From Fusibacter ferrireducens (GTDB taxonomy: Bacteria > Bacillota > Clostridia > Peptostreptococcales > Acidaminobacteraceae), in the NCBI RefSeq assembly GCF_015352425.1, contig NZ_JADKNH010000004.1:82013-146012 (forward strand): DNA of 64,000 nucleotides, given 5' to 3'. The position numbers were made by a program, and so were the translations under genes. Positions 7,522 through 15,320 of the stretch are shown here, piece after piece; position 1 is the first letter of the stretch, and every line of letters starts with the position of its first letter. The notes beneath the pieces were generated by a model. The model saw only the letters and a list, made by a program, of their open reading frames with translations, was not told where the DNA came from and did no database searches.

Positions 7522-8115
7522 GTGATGAGAGTAAATCCTGGTACTATTGTTTATGGCGGAATTAGTGCAACTTTTAATCAAATGGATGTTGCCGATTATG
7601 GGATAATAGGAAGTTCAACAAATTCATACAGTTATGCAAGTGGTCAAAATATATATCTAAAGACTGAAGGGGATTCTGGGTTTATTCAGAATAATACAGG
7701 ATGGGCATATGTTGGTAAGGCGTTTATTTATAGCGGTAGTACTCGTAATGCTTCTGTGTATGTAAAGGGAAACTATAAAGGGATGCTTGAAACATCACAA
7801 GGTTCACTGGGGGCACTGCCGGGAAGTACATCATCAGCAATTTCAATAGTAGCATCTGTTTATGATATGGAAACAGGAGCGAGAGCCGCTCAGAGGACGA
7901 TTTTATCTAGAAATATTTCAGGTATGTTTGATGCTGAGTATCCTACTGGAAATTACTATGATGAATTATCGGTATATTTACAAAATGGACACGCATATAA
8001 AATTGTACTTGAAGCCACTGCAGAGTCAAAAGCATTTGGGGTAACCAAGTCAAAAGTTGATTTTAAATTTTTCGATAGATCAATAAAAATGACAGAGTGT
8101 GGTGTTGTATTCTAA
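7522..8115 (+). CDS. Hypothetical protein, probably 5'-decayed
   Basis: The open frame gives 197 residues from a GTG/ATG pair, but no RBS precedes it and sense codons extend upstream to 7459. The true N-terminus, perhaps with a signal peptide, may therefore have been lost. The protein is rich in Ser, Gly, Tyr and Thr with alternating hydrophobic residues (GGISATFNQMD, NASVYVKGNYKG), which suggests a secreted beta-sandwich. No family is recognised. It is followed 56 bp downstream by a small membrane protein, and lies between R2 and E2. It could be a functional gene with an unusual start or a pseudogene. Confidence 0.5.
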   Translation: MMRVNPGTIVYGGISATFNQMDVADYGIIGSSTNSYSYASGQNIYLKTEGDSGFIQNNTGWAYVGKAFIYSGSTRNASVYVKGNYKGMLETSQGSLGALPGSTSSAISIVASVYDMETGARAAQRTILSRNISGMFDAEYPTGNYYDELSVYLQNGHAYKIVLEATAESKAFGVTKSKVDFKFFDRSIKMTECGVVF

Positions 8116-8171
8116 TACTAATTGATTATTAAAAAAGTATTCAACATGATAAGAAAAGTAGGAGGAGAAAA

Positions 8172-8405
8172 GTGTTAAAAAAAGTAACTCAAAATTTGGT
8201 GATTTCATTTATTTTGCTCTTTATTTTTTCGATTGTAAACTTTGTTATATTTTTTAGTACACCTAATTTCGAGATGAGGGATGCGATAGATTTATATAAA
8301 GACAGTTTTTTTGATTTTAAGAACTTCGTGATTTTTTTGTCCCTTATTTTTTTCAATATTAGTGTATTGCGTATTTTGGTAGATTATTTTAGAAAGAAAG
8401 CTTAA
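8172..8405 (+). CDS. Small two-TM membrane protein (module B)
   Basis: GTG start with AGGAGGAG just upstream; 77 residues. Two hydrophobic segments (about 8-30 and 50-69) with a short polar loop and a positively charged C-terminus (YFRKKA) predict a hairpin membrane protein. It resembles in size and layout the module C protein at 9161-9415, whose C-terminal half has a similar aromatic-rich membrane segment ending in basic residues. The function is unknown; an immunity-like or accessory role next to a secreted protein is possible but unproven. Confidence 0.65.
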   Translation: MLKKVTQNLVISFILLFIFSIVNFVIFFSTPNFEMRDAIDLYKDSFFDFKNFVIFLSLIFFNISVLRILVDYFRKKA

Positions 8406-8420
8406 AAAGCACTTAATATA

Positions 8421-8618
8421 ATGAATGTCCGAATTTGCGATGGGAACAAGAACATAAAAAGAGACTATTCTCTAGTGTGGTTTAAAAACAATACTAGGAT
8501 TGAGATTGATGTGAAAAAATAAATAGGAAGAACAAATGATGATACGGTAGAAATGAATGGGCATCAATTGGTGTTACCAGAAGAAGTATGTTATTTTAAA
8601 GGGAAGTCATTAATTTAA
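8421..8618 (+). pseudogene. Broken small gene with in-frame stop (module B)
   Basis: An ATG at 8421 opens 33 codons, ends at TAA 8520-8522, and the same frame continues open to TAA 8616-8618. The last part encodes HQLVLPEEVCYFKGK. A matching tail, HRLVLPDEIYDFRNK, occurs in module C at 9511-9558. Conservation of this tail in both modules suggests that a former third gene has decayed in each. No family is recognised. Confidence 0.5.
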
Positions 8619-8720
8619 GCACTATATTCACGATAACCCCCCCACAATATAGATTACGTAGGTTCTTCCACAGGCACGAGGACTGGGAACTGAAGTATGT
8701 TATATGTGGGGGGGTTGTGT
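8619..8720 (+). repeat. Conserved stem-loop element E2
   Basis: Same architecture as E1. Outer CAC/GTG (8629-8631 with 8718-8720), a 9-bp stem CCCCCCCAC/GTGGGGGGG (8637-8645 with 8707-8715), a middle AT-rich stem ATATAG/TTATAT, and the inner GGTTC/GAACT hairpin in which the outermost pair is now a G-U wobble. The 36-nt core is at 8661-8696. The stem sequence differs from E1 yet pairing is kept. R3 begins directly after it. Confidence 0.8.
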
Positions 8721-8928
8721 TTTAACGTTCCAATAGACATTATAAGACATCAAAGTCAAAAATGCTTTCAAATTTAGTGTAAAGATAAGCTCTTTCGATA
8801 GAATAGTGATCATGAAAATGTGTTTTTGAAGTGAACGAGAAATTAAAGTCTAATTAGAAAAAAATGAAAATACTTCCTAAAAAGAATATAAAATGGTAAT
8901 GTTGAGTTGGATCTGCGCAGATTACATA
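8721..8928 (+). repeat. Island repeat R3 (long copy)
   Basis: Long direct copy of R2, starting immediately after E2 and ending at the ATCTGCGCAGAT palindrome (8911-8922) plus TACAT. It is the upstream part of module C. No ORF is seen within it. Confidence 0.8.
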
Positions 8929-8952
8929 TATAACTACGAAGAGAATAATTAA

Positions 8953-9093
8953 ATGAAAAAAGTAAGTCTGATTTTAGTAATTGCAATATTAGTTTTGGGT
9001 TATACCCATACAGAATCTGGAACAACTCTAGTTACAACGAATGCAATTACAGTTGTAATGGATATATATTTGAATGCTTTTTTGTCGGTATAG
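8953..9093 (+). CDS. Small secreted or membrane peptide (module C)
   Basis: A 46-residue ORF starting MKKVSLILV has a basic N-terminus and a hydrophobic stretch (residues 5-16), like a signal peptide. A Thr-rich middle and a hydrophobic tail follow. It occupies the same place behind R3 as the module B secreted protein does behind R2. The RBS is weak (GAAGAG about 10 bases upstream). It may be a true small peptide or the shortened remnant of a longer gene. Confidence 0.45.
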   Translation: MKKVSLILVIAILVLGYTHTESGTTLVTTNAITVVMDIYLNAFLSV

Positions 9094-9160
9094 TGTAATT
9101 TTAAAATTCATTATACCGACTGAATTTTATTTCGAATTACCAAATGTTAGGAGTGTAAAA

Positions 9161-9415
9161 ATGATTAAAAGATTTTTGAGATTTAATACTTATTCGGGAA
9201 CGCTATTTATCATTGTGATACTGGTTATTTTCATGAGATTATATGGAACAACTTTGACAGTAACAGAAAGTAATTGGTTGGGAATGCACACTCAATGGGC
9301 GACTATTTTACTTAATTTACATAGTTTTTATTTTAAATTTATCGAGCCTTTTTTTGTCATCGTTTTAGTTCGCGCTCTTCAAATATATTTAGAAGATAAA
9401 AAAATAGCACGATGA
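9161..9415 (+). CDS. Small two-TM membrane protein (module C)
   Basis: ATG at 9161 with TAGGAG upstream gives 84 residues; an in-frame start at 9074 lacks an RBS. Hydrophobic segments at about 10-27 and 55-72 flank a soluble loop, and the tail is basic (EDKKIAR). It is the positional and probably distant sequence counterpart of the 8172 protein in module B. Function unknown. Confidence 0.6.
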   Translation: MIKRFLRFNTYSGTLFIIVILVIFMRLYGTTLTVTESNWLGMHTQWATILLNLHSFYFKFIEPFFVIVLVRALQIYLEDKKIAR

Positions 9416-9447
9416 ATTTGAATTAAAATAATAGATCAAGATATAAA

Positions 9448-9558
9448 ATGACAGCAAAGTGATTCGTATCAGCATCTGATATGTATCAGATTTATAAGTG
9501 AAATCACTGTCATCGATTGGTGTTACCAGATGAAATATATGATTTCAGAAATAAGTAA
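9448..9558 (+). pseudogene. Gene remnant with imperfect inverted repeat (module C)
   Basis: ATGACAG (9448-9454) plus AGTGATTC (9458-9465) are mirrored by GAAATCACTGTCAT (9500-9513), with ATCAG/CTGAT inside. The following 16 codons (9511-9558) encode HRLVLPDEIYDFRNK and stop, matching the tail of the broken gene in module B. A stop lies just upstream in frame, so only the 3' end of the old gene survives. Confidence 0.4.
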
Positions 9559-9567
9559 GCTAATTAA

Positions 9568-9667
9568 GCACTGTATTCATGCTAAAACCCCCACATATAA
9601 CATACGTAGGTTCTTCCGCAGGCACGAGGACTGGGAACCGAAGTAATTTATATTGTGGGGGGTTATG
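9568..9667 (+). repeat. Conserved stem-loop element E3
   Basis: Third copy, closing module C next to the degV 3' end. The outer pair is CAT/ATG (9578-9580 with 9665-9667) where E1 and E2 have CAC/GTG, a compensatory change. The next stem is CCCCCAC/GTGGGGG (9588-9594 with 9655-9661), the middle stem ATATAA/TTATAT, and the core is 9609-9644. On the minus strand the GC stem followed by a TTTTAGC tract may act as the degV terminator. Confidence 0.8.
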
Positions 9668-9688
9668 TTTTAGTCATAAAGCGGGTTG

Positions 9689-10567
9689 TTAATCTTCTCT
9701 CTGATCACCCAAAAAAGCCACCGCAATCATATTGGGGCCAACATGAGAAGCAATCGTCATAGAGAGTTCTGAGATGATGATCTCGCATGGATTGATCTGC
9801 TCTTTGATCATATCTCTAAGAAGTGCCGCGTCTTCAGGACAATTTCCATGTCCTAAAAGGACAGTACCATTTTCACGGTCCATCAAATGGGTTTCAATTT
9901 TAGAGACTAAGAATGACATGGATTTTTTTCGACCACGCACATTGCCATAAGATTTTAATTTACCCTCATGGTCCACAATTAAAGTAGGTTTGACGTTTAA
10001 TACATTGCCGACCATTGCAGACGCAGGCGAAATACGGCCTCCGCTTTTGAGATAGTTCAAGTCATCTACACCAAACCAATGGTTGAAGTTCATGCGATTA
10101 TGTTCAACCCATTGTTTGAGTTCATCAATGGTGTGACCTTCTTTTAGACGTTTGAGAACTTCCACCACAATAGCACCTTGGCCGATTGAAGCAGAAAGTG
10201 TGTCCACAAGTTCGATTTTAGCATCGGGATAATCTTCTAAAACTAAGGATTTGGCCACACACGAGCTGTTGTATGTACCGCTTAATCCGGATGAAAATCC
10301 AATATATAATAGTTCATGACCCAATTCTATATTTCTTTTAAAGGCTTCCTCAAAACGATAAGCGTTTATCTGTGAAGTTGTTGGCATGAAGCCATTTCTT
10401 AAATAGTTATAAAAAGTGTTGTGATCAAGTGTTTGTCCAAGATCGTCTATATAATCAACACCGTTTATATGCACTGGCATACCGAGGATCTCTAGTATAT
10501 CTTGATGCGCCCCAATATAGTGAAGTGGTAAGTCACAGCAAGAATCAGTGATAATTTTTACACTCAT
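9689..10567 (-). CDS. DegV family fatty-acid-binding protein
   Basis: The 292-residue protein begins MSVKIITDSCCDLP, the typical DegV opening, and keeps the TTSQ motif, the SSGLSGTYN motif and KSGGRIS. DegV/FakB proteins bind fatty acids and present them to the FakA kinase for phospholipid synthesis. Here pgsA, another phospholipid gene, lies 83 bp upstream on the same strand. No fakA is in the window. The RBS GGAGGG precedes the start. Confidence 0.88.
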   Translation of the reverse strand: MSVKIITDSCCDLPLHYIGAHQDILEILGMPVHINGVDYIDDLGQTLDHNTFYNYLRNGFMPTTSQINAYRFEEAFKRNIELGHELLYIGFSSGLSGTYNSSCVAKSLVLEDYPDAKIELVDTLSASIGQGAIVVEVLKRLKEGHTIDELKQWVEHNRMNFNHWFGVDDLNYLKSGGRISPASAMVGNVLNVKPTLIVDHEGKLKSYGNVRGRKKSMSFLVSKIETHLMDRENGTVLLGHGNCPEDAALLRDMIKEQINPCEIIISELSMTIASHVGPNMIAVAFLGDQRED

Positions 10568-10650
10568 AGTTTACCCTCCTAGTTCATATACTATTTTAAT
10601 GTAAATTGGGAGGATATTCAACATAAGACATTTGATATTTTGCTAATTAA

Positions 10651-11175
10651 TCAAATTTTAATCTTAGCCGTATTTTTATAGATTAGGATGTAGGAAATAA
10701 TAGCAATAATCTTGAGCAACATTGAAAAATAAATGCCATAGCGCAGGAATGGTTGTTGAGGGAACCAAAGTAAAAGCAATATAAAAGAACTGAAAGATAC
10801 TGTGGCAATTTTCCCATAAATGTTGGAGGGGATTGCCTTTTTTTCATGCCTAAAATAGAGAATAGTGCTTCCAATGACTAATGAAAACTCTTTGAGATAC
10901 ATCAGTGCAGGCACCCAAATGGGCAGCACATTTTTCATGGCCATACAAGTTAAGACAGACAAGAGCATAAGTTTATCCGCCAGTGGATCGAGAAGTGTTC
11001 CAATGGTGGTGATGAGATGATATTTTCGGGCAATATAGCCATCTAGAAGATCGGTAAGTCCCGCTATGATAAAGACTGTAAGCGCAATTGCATTATGATC
11101 TTGTAAATAAGTGAATATAAAAATAGGGACCAATAGAATTCTAAAAACAGTTAATAAATTGGGTACATGACGCAT
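10651..11175 (-). CDS. pgsA: CDP-diacylglycerol-glycerol-3-phosphate 3-phosphatidyltransferase
   Basis: A 174-residue integral membrane protein with the CDP-alcohol phosphotransferase signature D-G-x2-A-R-x8-G-x3-D-x3-D (DGYIARKYH followed by GTLLDPLADK). It makes phosphatidylglycerophosphate from CDP-diacylglycerol. Several hydrophobic helices are present (about residues 10-30, 88-105, 120-140 and 150-168). The RBS GGAGGTGAT directly precedes the start. Confidence 0.9.
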   Translation of the reverse strand: MRHVPNLLTVFRILLVPIFIFTYLQDHNAIALTVFIIAGLTDLLDGYIARKYHLITTIGTLLDPLADKLMLLSVLTCMAMKNVLPIWVPALMYLKEFSLVIGSTILYFRHEKKAIPSNIYGKIATVSFSSFILLLLWFPQQPFLRYGIYFSMLLKIIAIISYILIYKNTAKIKI

Positions 11176-11384
11176 TTTATCACCTCCATATACTCTCTAT
11201 ACCCCAAGTTTATATGATATATAGTAGTAAAAAAGCTTCATTTTTGATATCCGTGGCGATGAAGGGGAGAAAAGAGAAGTAAATTGCACAGAAGTTGTTA
11301 AATTTCTTAAATATCTTATTTCCAGCGTTAGATTTAACATTTATTAGGGTATAGATATTCTAGATTAATATTGGAGGGCAATTT

Positions 11385-11894
11385 ATGAAAACACCATTGA
11401 AGCAACTTCTTGACGAACAATCCAAGTCTTTAAATAGAACGCAAATGACTGAGCAAGAGAAAAGAGAAGCTTTAAAAGGGCTAAGTGAGACTGTAATACA
11501 AATTACACAGTTTAAAGCCACAGAACGACCTTTTCACAATGCGTATTGGGATCATGAAGAGGAGGGCATTTACGTGGATGTCATTTCGGGAAAACCCCTT
11601 TTTTCATCGAAGGATAAATTTGATGCGGGATGCGGATGGCCCAGTTTTACAAAGCCGATTGAAGATGAAGCCGTGATTTATGAACTGGATGAAAGTCATT
11701 TTATGAAACGTGTGGAAGTGAAGAGTCAGTTTGCAGATATACACCTTGGTCACGTCTTTGATGATGGCATTGAGCCCACTGGACTTCGATATTGCATTAA
11801 TTCTGCTTCGATTAAATTTATCCCAAAATCTCAAATGGCTGCTCTGGGTTATGAGGCGTATCTGGATTTGTTTCAAACAGAAGATGAAAAGTAA
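11385..11894 (+). CDS. msrB: Peptide-methionine (R)-S-oxide reductase
   Basis: The 169-residue protein carries the MsrB fold motifs GCGWPSF (C83), HLGHVFDDG and RYCINS (catalytic C137). It lacks the two CxxC zinc sites, so it is of the zinc-free type. It repairs methionine-R-sulfoxide in proteins. The complementary msrA lies apart, at 31683. TTGGAGG precedes the ATG. Confidence 0.93.
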   Translation: MKTPLKQLLDEQSKSLNRTQMTEQEKREALKGLSETVIQITQFKATERPFHNAYWDHEEEGIYVDVISGKPLFSSKDKFDAGCGWPSFTKPIEDEAVIYELDESHFMKRVEVKSQFADIHLGHVFDDGIEPTGLRYCINSASIKFIPKSQMAALGYEAYLDLFQTEDEK

Positions 11895-12036
11895 TACAAG
11901 TGGTTGGAAATAAAGAGAATAGATCGAATGCATTGAGAGTATTTGAAAAAATGTGATGAGATGATTCCAACCGGAGTCTCTAAAAGTATCTGTAACAGAA
12001 TTCTAAAGAGGAATTGAATAAAAAAGGAGGTTATTT

Positions 12037-12837
12037 ATGAAAAAAATATTAGCAATTGTACTCATATTTGTTTTCGTTTTATCGGGGTGTGCGTCTAAAG
12101 CAACTGAGGCGACACCAGAAAACAAAGTGCTGAAAGTCGGTATGGAACTCAAATACCCGCCATTTGAAACCAAAGATGCCGATGGCAACCCGGATGGTGC
12201 ATCTGTAATGCTTGCAAAGGCATTGGGTGAATATCTTAATAGAGAAGTAGAAATAGTAGATACGGCGTATCCAAGCCTGATTCCTGCACTTGAGCAAGGG
12301 GATATTGACATCATCATTTCATCCATGACCATCACTGAAGAGAGGGAAAAAGTAGTTGATTTTTCAGAACCTTACACCAACAGTCAACTGATGATGCTAG
12401 TCTACAAAGATTCAAAAGTTCAGTCTGCAGATGATTTGAACTCCAGTGATGTGACAATTGCGTCTAAAACAGGTACAATCGGTGCGCTTTGGGCTGCAGC
12501 AAATGCGCCTAACGCTAAAATACTCAACATTGACGAAGAAGCCAGTGCTGTACTTGAAGTGGCACAAGGCAATGCAGACGTCTTTATTTATGATCCCCTT
12601 TCAATCATTAGGCATCATGAGAACTACATGGAGACCACACGTACGATTCTAGAACCGCTACCGAATACTAAAGGGTGGGGGATTGCCATGAAAAAAGGTG
12701 AAAATGAACTTAGAAACCAAATTAACGAATTCATAAAAAAAGCCAAAACAGATGGCACGTATGATAAAATTAGAGAGACTTATCTAAAAGAGAAAATGCA
12801 GGAATTTGAACAGTACAATCTAGAGTTTTTCTTCTAA
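12037..12837 (+). CDS. Amino-acid ABC transporter substrate-binding lipoprotein
   Basis: A 266-residue family 3 solute-binding protein with a lipoprotein signal (LSGC, lipidated C18). The mature part shows KVGMELKYPPFE, the SSMTIT-x-ER-x-KVVDFSEPY motif and a TGTIG segment, all typical of polar amino acid binding proteins. Permease and ATPase follow, which makes a complete PAAT-type importer. The exact substrate (Glu/Gln, Arg, Cys or other) cannot be read from sequence. Confidence 0.92.
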   Translation: MKKILAIVLIFVFVLSGCASKATEATPENKVLKVGMELKYPPFETKDADGNPDGASVMLAKALGEYLNREVEIVDTAYPSLIPALEQGDIDIIISSMTITEEREKVVDFSEPYTNSQLMMLVYKDSKVQSADDLNSSDVTIASKTGTIGALWAAANAPNAKILNIDEEASAVLEVAQGNADVFIYDPLSIIRHHENYMETTRTILEPLPNTKGWGIAMKKGENELRNQINEFIKKAKTDGTYDKIRETYLKEKMQEFEQYNLEFFF

Positions 12838-12888
12838 ACGATTTCAAAAAGAGGATTGCAGAATCAAAGCAAAAAATAAAGTGCAAAG

Positions 12889-12935
12889 AGCTTAAAAGAG
12901 ATGGACTTCACTAAAAGAAGCAACTCTTTTAAGCT
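12889..12935 (+). terminator. Intercistronic hairpin after the binding-protein gene
   Basis: AGCTTAAAAGAG (12889-12900) pairs perfectly with CTCTTTTAAGCT (12924-12935), followed by TTAATTTT. Its place between a binding-protein gene and its permease suggests partial termination or 3'-end protection that keeps the binding protein in excess. Confidence 0.7.
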
Positions 12936-12959
12936 TTAATTTTAAAAACGAGGTACGAC

Positions 12960-13712
12960 ATGAACTTACTCAGAAAAGCATTCAATTTTTTTTCAGCATT
13001 ATTACTCTATATTTTATTTTTTTACTTTGTCATGGTGAGATCATTGGATAAAGGCGTGGATTACGCTGTTTATTATGAATATCGAAAAGTTATTTTTAAT
13101 GGATGGCTAACGACAATTTCCATTAGCCTGATGGCACTTATTTTGGCGCTCCTAGTTGGACTTATTTTGTATTGGATGAGCATATCGCATTTTGGCGTCT
13201 TAAGATATCTCCAAGAAATACACAAGATGATAATCTTTGGAACACCTTTAGTGGTTATCGCCATTGTGGCGTATTACTATATTGGACATGCCTTTAATAT
13301 CAGGTCCAAGTTCTGGGTTGGTGTCATCACGCTTGCACTTTACATTGGGGCTTATATAGCAGATATCTATAAGGGGGCTGTTGAATCCATTCATATCAAT
13401 CAATGGCAAACAGCTAAGATGTTTGGATTTACGAAGGTACAAACCTATAGATACGTCGTATTCCCACAAGTTTTAATGACGATTTTACCACCACTTGCAG
13501 GACAGTTTGCGCTTACGATAAAAGGAAGTGCCTTACTCTCGTATATGTCTACAGATGAATTTTTAAACACCATTAAAACAGTACAAGCGGCAAGTTTTAG
13601 GTACTCAGAAGGTTTTATTATCGTCACATTGGGATATCTGTTGTTGACGATACCGTTAATTTTACTGGTCAGATATTTAGAAAAACGTATGAACTATAAG
13701 GTGGCAAAATGA
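12960..13712 (+). CDS. Amino-acid ABC transporter permease
   Basis: A 250-residue membrane protein with a PAAT-type EAA loop (ADIYKGAVESI, then QWQTAKMFGF) before the last helices and about six hydrophobic segments. It follows the binding-protein gene and overlaps the ATPase start by 4 bp, so permease and ATPase are translationally coupled. Confidence 0.92.
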   Translation: MNLLRKAFNFFSALLLYILFFYFVMVRSLDKGVDYAVYYEYRKVIFNGWLTTISISLMALILALLVGLILYWMSISHFGVLRYLQEIHKMIIFGTPLVVIAIVAYYYIGHAFNIRSKFWVGVITLALYIGAYIADIYKGAVESIHINQWQTAKMFGFTKVQTYRYVVFPQVLMTILPPLAGQFALTIKGSALLSYMSTDEFLNTIKTVQAASFRYSEGFIIVTLGYLLLTIPLILLVRYLEKRMNYKVAK

Positions 13713-14440
13713 ATTTAGAGTTGAAACACTTAACTAAGAAATATCAAGATAAAACGGTTTTAGATGATATCACTTTAAAACTGGAAAACATACAGATTTT
13801 AGCGCTATTAGGTGCATCGGGTAGTGGTAAATCCACTTTGCTGAGGCTAATTGCAGGCCTTGAACCCTTCCAAGGTGGTGATATTATCGTCAATAATAAT
13901 GCCATGAGGACTTCACCCTTGGATCAATTCAGAAAAAATGTAGGCTTTGTCTTTCAGGATCATAATCTATTTTCACATCTTTCAATTATGGAGAATATTT
14001 TGTTGGTGCTTGAAAAAGTGCATAAAAGGAAAAGAGCAGATGTCATTAAACCGGTTTCAGAATTGCTTGAAAGATTTGGACTGATCGAACACGCGCATAA
14101 ATTGCCACATCAAATCAGTGGTGGACAATCCCAGAGGGCATCTATCGTAAGAGCTCTTGCCATCCAACCCGAGTTGATACTACTTGATGAACCCACATCG
14201 TCACTAGATCCTGTGTTAACGTATGAAGTGCTCAGCGCCATTAAGCAATTGGCGGAAGATCAAAAGGATTTTATCATTGTGACACATGAAATTGGGTTTG
14301 CAAAGAGTGTGGCAGACTATATCGTATTCATGGAAAATGGTAAAATCGTGGAGCATGGCTATCGCTCCATATTGGATCAACCTCAAAGTGCGGAGCTTAA
14401 ACGATTTTTGGACAAAGTACTCACTTTCATCCCCACTTAA
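13709..14440 (+). CDS. Amino-acid ABC transporter ATP-binding protein
   Basis: A 243-residue ABC ATPase with Walker A GASGSGKST, Q-loop VFQD, signature SGGQSQR, Walker B LILLDEPTSSLD and a switch His (THE). It energises the upstream importer and has the family's usual length. The ATG overlaps the permease stop (ATGA). Confidence 0.94.
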   Translation: MNLELKHLTKKYQDKTVLDDITLKLENIQILALLGASGSGKSTLLRLIAGLEPFQGGDIIVNNNAMRTSPLDQFRKNVGFVFQDHNLFSHLSIMENILLVLEKVHKRKRADVIKPVSELLERFGLIEHAHKLPHQISGGQSQRASIVRALAIQPELILLDEPTSSLDPVLTYEVLSAIKQLAEDQKDFIIVTHEIGFAKSVADYIVFMENGKIVEHGYRSILDQPQSAELKRFLDKVLTFIPT

Positions 14441-14539
14441 ATTCAATTGTAAATAAAATATGAATTATAGGGGACGGTACTTGAATTTTGATTTGAATAT
14501 GGTAAACTAAAACCATAAAAGAGATTGAGTGGTGATGAT

Positions 14540-15283
14540 ATGGCACGAAAAGCGAGGGATGCCGAGGTGTATGGGTTATATCATATTTATCAATTAGGCA
14601 ATCAAAATAGAAAGCTTTTTGAATCCCATGCAGATCGACAGAAATTTTTAGAAATATTGAGTAAGGCGAGAAAACGATTTGGTTTTAAACTCTATGCCTA
14701 TTGTATCAAAACCTCAGATCAATATCATTTGATTGTGGATACCAATGGCAGTGATTTATCAAAGGTGATGAAATCGATTAACATTGCTTATGCCATGTAT
14801 GCTAAGTGCGATGGAAAACTCTTTAGAGATCGTTATAAAAGCGAGGTCATAGAGACACCAGAAGCTTTAAACAGGATTATGGAAGCACTTCACAAAGAAA
14901 CGCCTAATAATGAGTACAACAGTTATTGTGTTTATGAAAGCCAAATGGATGCCAATTTGTTAATCGACATCGAACCCTTATCCGTCCTCACAGATGAGCA
15001 GGTTGACATTGAAGATGCGATTTCAGTCTGTAATCGCAACAGAAATCAAGAGAAACAGCCCTGTGAGAACTGCATAAAAGATTTTGATGAAGCACAAAAT
15101 GCACTTTTGCAAAAAGCTTCCAATGAAGGGTATGCCTTAACGGAAGTTTTTAGTGATAAAGCAATTCGAAACCAATATATTCATTATTTTAGGAAACACA
15201 GCTTATTGTCGTTAAAGGAACTGGGGCAGTTGTTTGATGGTTTAACCGAATCGACAGTTTGTAAAATATTGAGTCAGAAATAA
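14540..15283 (+). CDS. Y1-type (REP-associated-like) transposase, catalytic residues substituted
   Basis: The ATG at 14540 gives 247 residues starting MARKARD, as usual for REP-associated tyrosine transposases; an upstream TTG is less likely. The fold is recognisable (LFRDRYKSEVIE matches LFQ-x-RFKSE-x-VE). However, the HUH motif reads D-Q-Y-H instead of N-H-x-H, and the YIH-x-NP segment that carries the catalytic Tyr reads ALHKETP. The C-terminus ends in a helix-turn-helix-like segment (SLKELGQLFDGLTESTV). It is therefore probably unable to cut DNA, and is either a decayed or a domesticated DNA-binding protein. Confidence 0.75.
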   Translation: MARKARDAEVYGLYHIYQLGNQNRKLFESHADRQKFLEILSKARKRFGFKLYAYCIKTSDQYHLIVDTNGSDLSKVMKSINIAYAMYAKCDGKLFRDRYKSEVIETPEALNRIMEALHKETPNNEYNSYCVYESQMDANLLIDIEPLSVLTDEQVDIEDAISVCNRNRNQEKQPCENCIKDFDEAQNALLQKASNEGYALTEVFSDKAIRNQYIHYFRKHSLLSLKELGQLFDGLTESTVCKILSQK

Positions 15284-15297
15284 ATTTTTAGATATGG

Positions 15298-15320
15298 ATT
15301 GCATGGCAGAGTCATGCAAT
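15298..15320 (+). terminator. Hairpin at the right end of the Y1 element
   Basis: ATTGCATG pairs perfectly with CATGCAAT around a 7-base loop and is followed by TAAAAATAAA. It may be the terminator of the transposase-like gene or the REP-type hairpin recognised by such transposases. Confidence 0.5.

Noticed and set aside
5716-9667. Classical integron with attC sites
   Set aside because: The E elements lack the RYYYAAC/GTTRRRY core sites, and no tyrosine integrase or attI is in the window. Only a loose architectural resemblance remains.
7014-9667. CRISPR array
   Set aside because: The E repeats are about 1.0-1.6 kb apart with genes between them, and no cas genes are present.
9568-9667. Known riboswitch (c-di-GMP, fluoride, guanidine, preQ1)
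   Set aside because: The conserved core does not contain the invariant bases of these families as I know them.
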